DNA of 33,955 bases from Rhizobium sp. Q54 (GTDB lineage: Bacteria > Pseudomonadota > Alphaproteobacteria > UBA2966 > CAIVPW01), in assembly GCA_945889645.1 (NCBI GenBank), contig CAMDCA010000022.1, positions 1 to 33,955 on the forward strand, read 5' to 3'. Within the stretch, counting starts at the first letter, position 1, and every line of letters begins with the position of its first letter. The translations under genes and the position numbers were made by a program. The notes beneath the pieces were generated by a model. The model did not search any database. It saw only the letters and a program-made list of their open reading frames with translations, and was not told the origin of the DNA. Shown in pieces: positions 32,526 through 33,955 of the stretch.

Positions 32526-32554
32526 GCGACGCTCACCCTTGGGGTGGGCGTCGC
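32526..32554 (+). terminator. Hairpin terminator of the CusF-like gene
   Basis: Arms GCGACGCTCACCC (32526-32538) and GGGTGGGCGTCGC (32542-32554) pair over 13 positions, one of them T-G, with loop TTG, 18 bases past the stop. No U run follows. Confidence 0.6.
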
Positions 32555-32719
32555 CTGCCCGGCCGCGAAAATTGTGGGCAGTTCGGATGCTTTGTGCCGG
32601 CGCCTGAGGTCCAGCGCCCCACAGGTTTGCCACTCGCCGCGCAACCCATTGGAACTCCTTGGATAAATTTCTGATCGCGAAGTTGGCAACCCCGTTGAAG
32701 CGAAACGCTTCTCGCTAGC

Positions 32720-32766
32720 TTTTCAACCTGGAAAGACGGGTTCGACTTCCCGTAGGGAGCGCCAGC
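32720..32766 (+). repeat. Displaced tRNA-Glu 3' half, right att-like site
   Basis: The 47 bases match 31666-31711 except for one inserted T in the T-loop/T-stem junction (GACTTCCCG for GACTCCCG). There is no acceptor 5' arm or D arm, so it cannot be a tRNA gene. It ends two bases before the stop codon of the next gene. Confidence 0.85.
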
Positions 32767-32768
32767 TT

Positions 32769-33407
32769 CTAGGACCGGCGGAGCGCCGCCACCGCGACCC
32801 AGGCAGCGAGGCAGGTGAGCTTCTGCTCTTTGCGCCATGGTCTGCCGCCCGAAGCACCCAGCGCGTCCAAACGCTCGCCTATGGCGGCCGCCGGTCGGCC
32901 GAGGTCCTTCGCCGCCATCGCCGGGAGGGTTTTCTCGTCCATCTCGACGGCCTGCACGCCGTGCTGTCCGAAGGCGAACCGCAGCGCGTTGCGCACCGCC
33001 AGCTCCTCGGCGATTCGCACATGCTCCGGGTACGATAGGCAGTGCGTCAGGTCGTCGAGGATCCAGGCGGAGCGGTTGACGAGCAATGCGCCGGCGATCG
33101 GCGCGTGGCTCGATTCAATAAGTGTCCGAAGGAGGTCGGCCTCTGCCCCGGCCGTGAACTGGTCCTGGCGCTTGCGCCCCTCGGCCACCACCGCGGCCGC
33201 CTTGTCGAGCGCGTTCCGGTGGCTCTCCGCCGCAACGTGATACGGCTCGGCCGCGATCCGGTCGCCCTCCGCGGCCGTGGCGAGAAATGAGGACCGCACG
33301 ACGGGCGGCTCGCCCGCCTCAAGGGCGACGCCGACCACCACGCTGCCTCCTTGGACCGCGCGAAATCCGAGCCCGATCGGAGTCGTGTTGCGTTTGCGGC
33401 CGCTCAC
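32769..33407 (-). CDS. Hypothetical protein, possible RNase H/RuvC-like fold
   Basis: A 212-residue soluble protein. It starts at GTG 33407 with GGAGGA six bases upstream. I do not recognise a named family. The opening IGLGFRAVQGGSVVVGVALE followed by PPVVRSSFLATA looks like the three-stranded beta hairpin of RNase H-like proteins. The final WRKEQKLTCLAAWVAVAAL looks like the acidic/basic last helix of that fold, but the usual first Asp is not evident, so this is inference only. The middle has SHAPIAGALLVNRSAWILDD and EHVRIAEELAVRNALRFAFG. Its stop lies two bases from the right tRNA fragment. The upstream gene ends 27 bases before it, so the two are probably co-transcribed. Confidence 0.7.
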   Translation of the reverse strand: MSGRKRNTTPIGLGFRAVQGGSVVVGVALEAGEPPVVRSSFLATAAEGDRIAAEPYHVAAESHRNALDKAAAVVAEGRKRQDQFTAGAEADLLRTLIESSHAPIAGALLVNRSAWILDDLTHCLSYPEHVRIAEELAVRNALRFAFGQHGVQAVEMDEKTLPAMAAKDLGRPAAAIGERLDALGASGGRPWRKEQKLTCLAAWVAVAALRRS

Positions 33408-33434
33408 GACAGTCCTCCGGGGTGGTGCGCGCCG

Positions 33435-33746
33435 CTACTTCTTCCCCGACCGCAGCTTGTCGCGAATGGACTGGCGCTGCATCAGCTTGCGCTGTGCGCC
33501 GGCCGGGAAGTCGGTGAGCAGGATGACGTTGTTGTCGATCAGTACGCTGATCAGGTCTTCGAGGATGCGGAGCAGGTCGTTCTCCGAGCTGGCCAGGTGC
33601 TGGCGCAGCGCTTCCTCCGACCCCATGCCGGTCACGAAGGCTAGCATCTCGGGGTCAGACTCTTTCATCGCCTCGGGGGCGGCGGCGTGCGGGCGGTCGA
33701 ACACCGCCACGATCACACCCTTTGCGTCCCGCGCCACGTATCGCAT
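33435..33746 (-). CDS. Conserved hypothetical protein ('tryptophan synthase subunit beta-like')
   Basis: A 103-residue protein beginning MRYVARDAKGVIVAVFDRPH, with a C-terminal NDLLRILEDLISVLIDNNVI and DFPAGAQRKLMQRQSIRDKL. This pattern is widespread in Proteobacteria under the misleading database name 'tryptophan synthase subunit beta like'; it has no PLP-enzyme sequence and its function is unknown. The 'LEDLIxxLIDxxVIxxTDxPxxAQxKLxxR' stretch suggests a helical regulatory or binding module. The ATG at 33746 is preceded by TAGGG. An alternative upstream ATG in another frame at 33840 has a good ribosome binding site but reads into unrelated sequence. It precedes the 212-residue gene by 27 bases. 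Confidence 0.75.
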   Translation of the reverse strand: MRYVARDAKGVIVAVFDRPHAAAPEAMKESDPEMLAFVTGMGSEEALRQHLASSENDLLRILEDLISVLIDNNVILLTDFPAGAQRKLMQRQSIRDKLRSGKK

Positions 33747-33872
33747 CCCTACACAATAGATAGCGCCCGGCGGCCGGACAAGGCCGCACCCGTTGCGGTT
33801 CTACGACGGGTGCCGTCGCTGGTTGTGTTGGAATTGGCATGACGCGGTCTCCGGTAGGTTGAAGGTATCGGT

Positions 33873-33955
33873 TCAGGCGGCCAGGTCAATCGGCCGGTCG
33901 TCGGTCTTGGTGGTGAGCGTCTGCCAGCCATCGACCTTGCGCATGTTGATCTGGC
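33873..33955 (-). CDS. C-terminal end of an unidentified gene (runs off the right edge)
   Basis: The minus strand from the window edge reads QINMRKVDGWQTLTTKTDDR and then PIDLAA before TGA at 33873-33875. All codons carry the genome's preferred G/C third bases except GAT and ATT, and the residues look protein-like. The visible part is too short (26 residues) to assign a family. The 126 bases between it and the next gene hold no other clear feature, so it may belong to the same minus-strand operon. Confidence 0.5.
   Translation of the reverse strand, partial: QINMRKVDGWQTLTTKTDDRPIDLAA

Larger units (their letters stand above)
31666..32766. mobile_element. Remnant or miniature tRNA-Glu-associated integrated element carrying a copper-binding protein
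   Basis: The direct repeats at both ends define about 1.05 kb of inserted DNA. Inside are a spacer of about 290 bases with no supported gene (31710-31997), one gene for a CusF-type protein with its own hairpin terminator, and about 160 bases of non-coding DNA before the right repeat. A small hairpin (GAAGCG, AAA, CGCTTC, 32697-32711) lies just inside the right end. No integrase or excisionase is encoded, so it is either a decayed island reduced by deletion or a passive element mobilised in trans. An alternative is partial tRNA duplication without integration. Confidence 0.55.

Noticed and set aside
32720-32766. Second tRNA gene
   Set aside because: Only the anticodon-loop-to-CCA half is present; there is no D arm or 5' acceptor strand, so it is a displaced fragment.
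33655-33840. Minus-strand frame of 61 codons from ATG 33840 with a GGAGA ribosome binding site
   Set aside because: It starts plausibly but runs out of frame into the 103-residue conserved gene. It could be a leader peptide or an upstream frameshift, with too little evidence to annotate.

Overview
The window looks like chromosomal DNA of a high-GC alphaproteobacterium, probably Rhodospirillales-like. Pointers are the block rplM-rpsI-(YkgJ family)-argC, the block aminotransferase-hom-glpX-recJ, short 272-residue flagellins of the Caulobacter type, and an alphaproteobacterial-type heme A synthase. The lineage is an inference from gene order and protein type; no rRNA is present to fix it. Coding is dense on both strands, with strong G/C preference at third codon positions, so many long antisense frames are only shadows of real genes.

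Layout. 1-4839: the start of a DUF1190-like lipoprotein gene, a CBS-pair protein, an orphan Tat-exported ABC substrate-binding protein, and a minus-strand pair of a secreted cupredoxin-like protein and a HAMP/class III cyclase. 4911-7128: two near-identical flagellin genes, each with its own sigma-54 promoter; the upstream one has a clear intrinsic terminator. 7342-10390: heme A synthase, CutA, two tandem ArsC-type arsenate reductases (one frameshifted) and an unknown membrane protein. 10495-17252: a fused SecDF, L13, S9, a cysteine-cluster protein, ArgC, gamma carbonic anhydrase and a GNAT acetyltransferase. 17265-20273: a DUF2927-like protein, a frameshifted membrane protein and an OmpA-like lipoprotein. 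20431-26194: aminotransferase, homoserine dehydrogenase, a divergent GlpX, a 52-residue membrane protein and RecJ. 26328-31243: an exported unknown protein, a phytase-like esterase protein and the molybdate importer modABC.

The most unusual region is 31595-32766. An intact tRNA-Glu(UUC) gene is followed about 1 kb later by a second copy of its 3' half (31666-31711 against 32720-32766). This is the signature of site-specific integration at a tRNA gene. The enclosed DNA carries a single recognisable gene, a Met-rich CusF-type periplasmic copper-binding protein, and no integrase. Two unknown minus-strand genes and the end of a third lie immediately to the right.

Other non-coding structure: three copies of a GC-rich repeat that begin exactly at stop codons (18081, 24089, 26192); three CCTCCC...GGGAGG palindromes, one inside the gamma carbonic anhydrase reading frame; an 18-bp motif shared upstream of the OmpA-like and aminotransferase genes; and several strong hairpins. 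Two genes carry single-base frameshifts, which may be real decay or assembly errors. No CRISPR array, rRNA, complete insertion sequence or complete prophage is seen.
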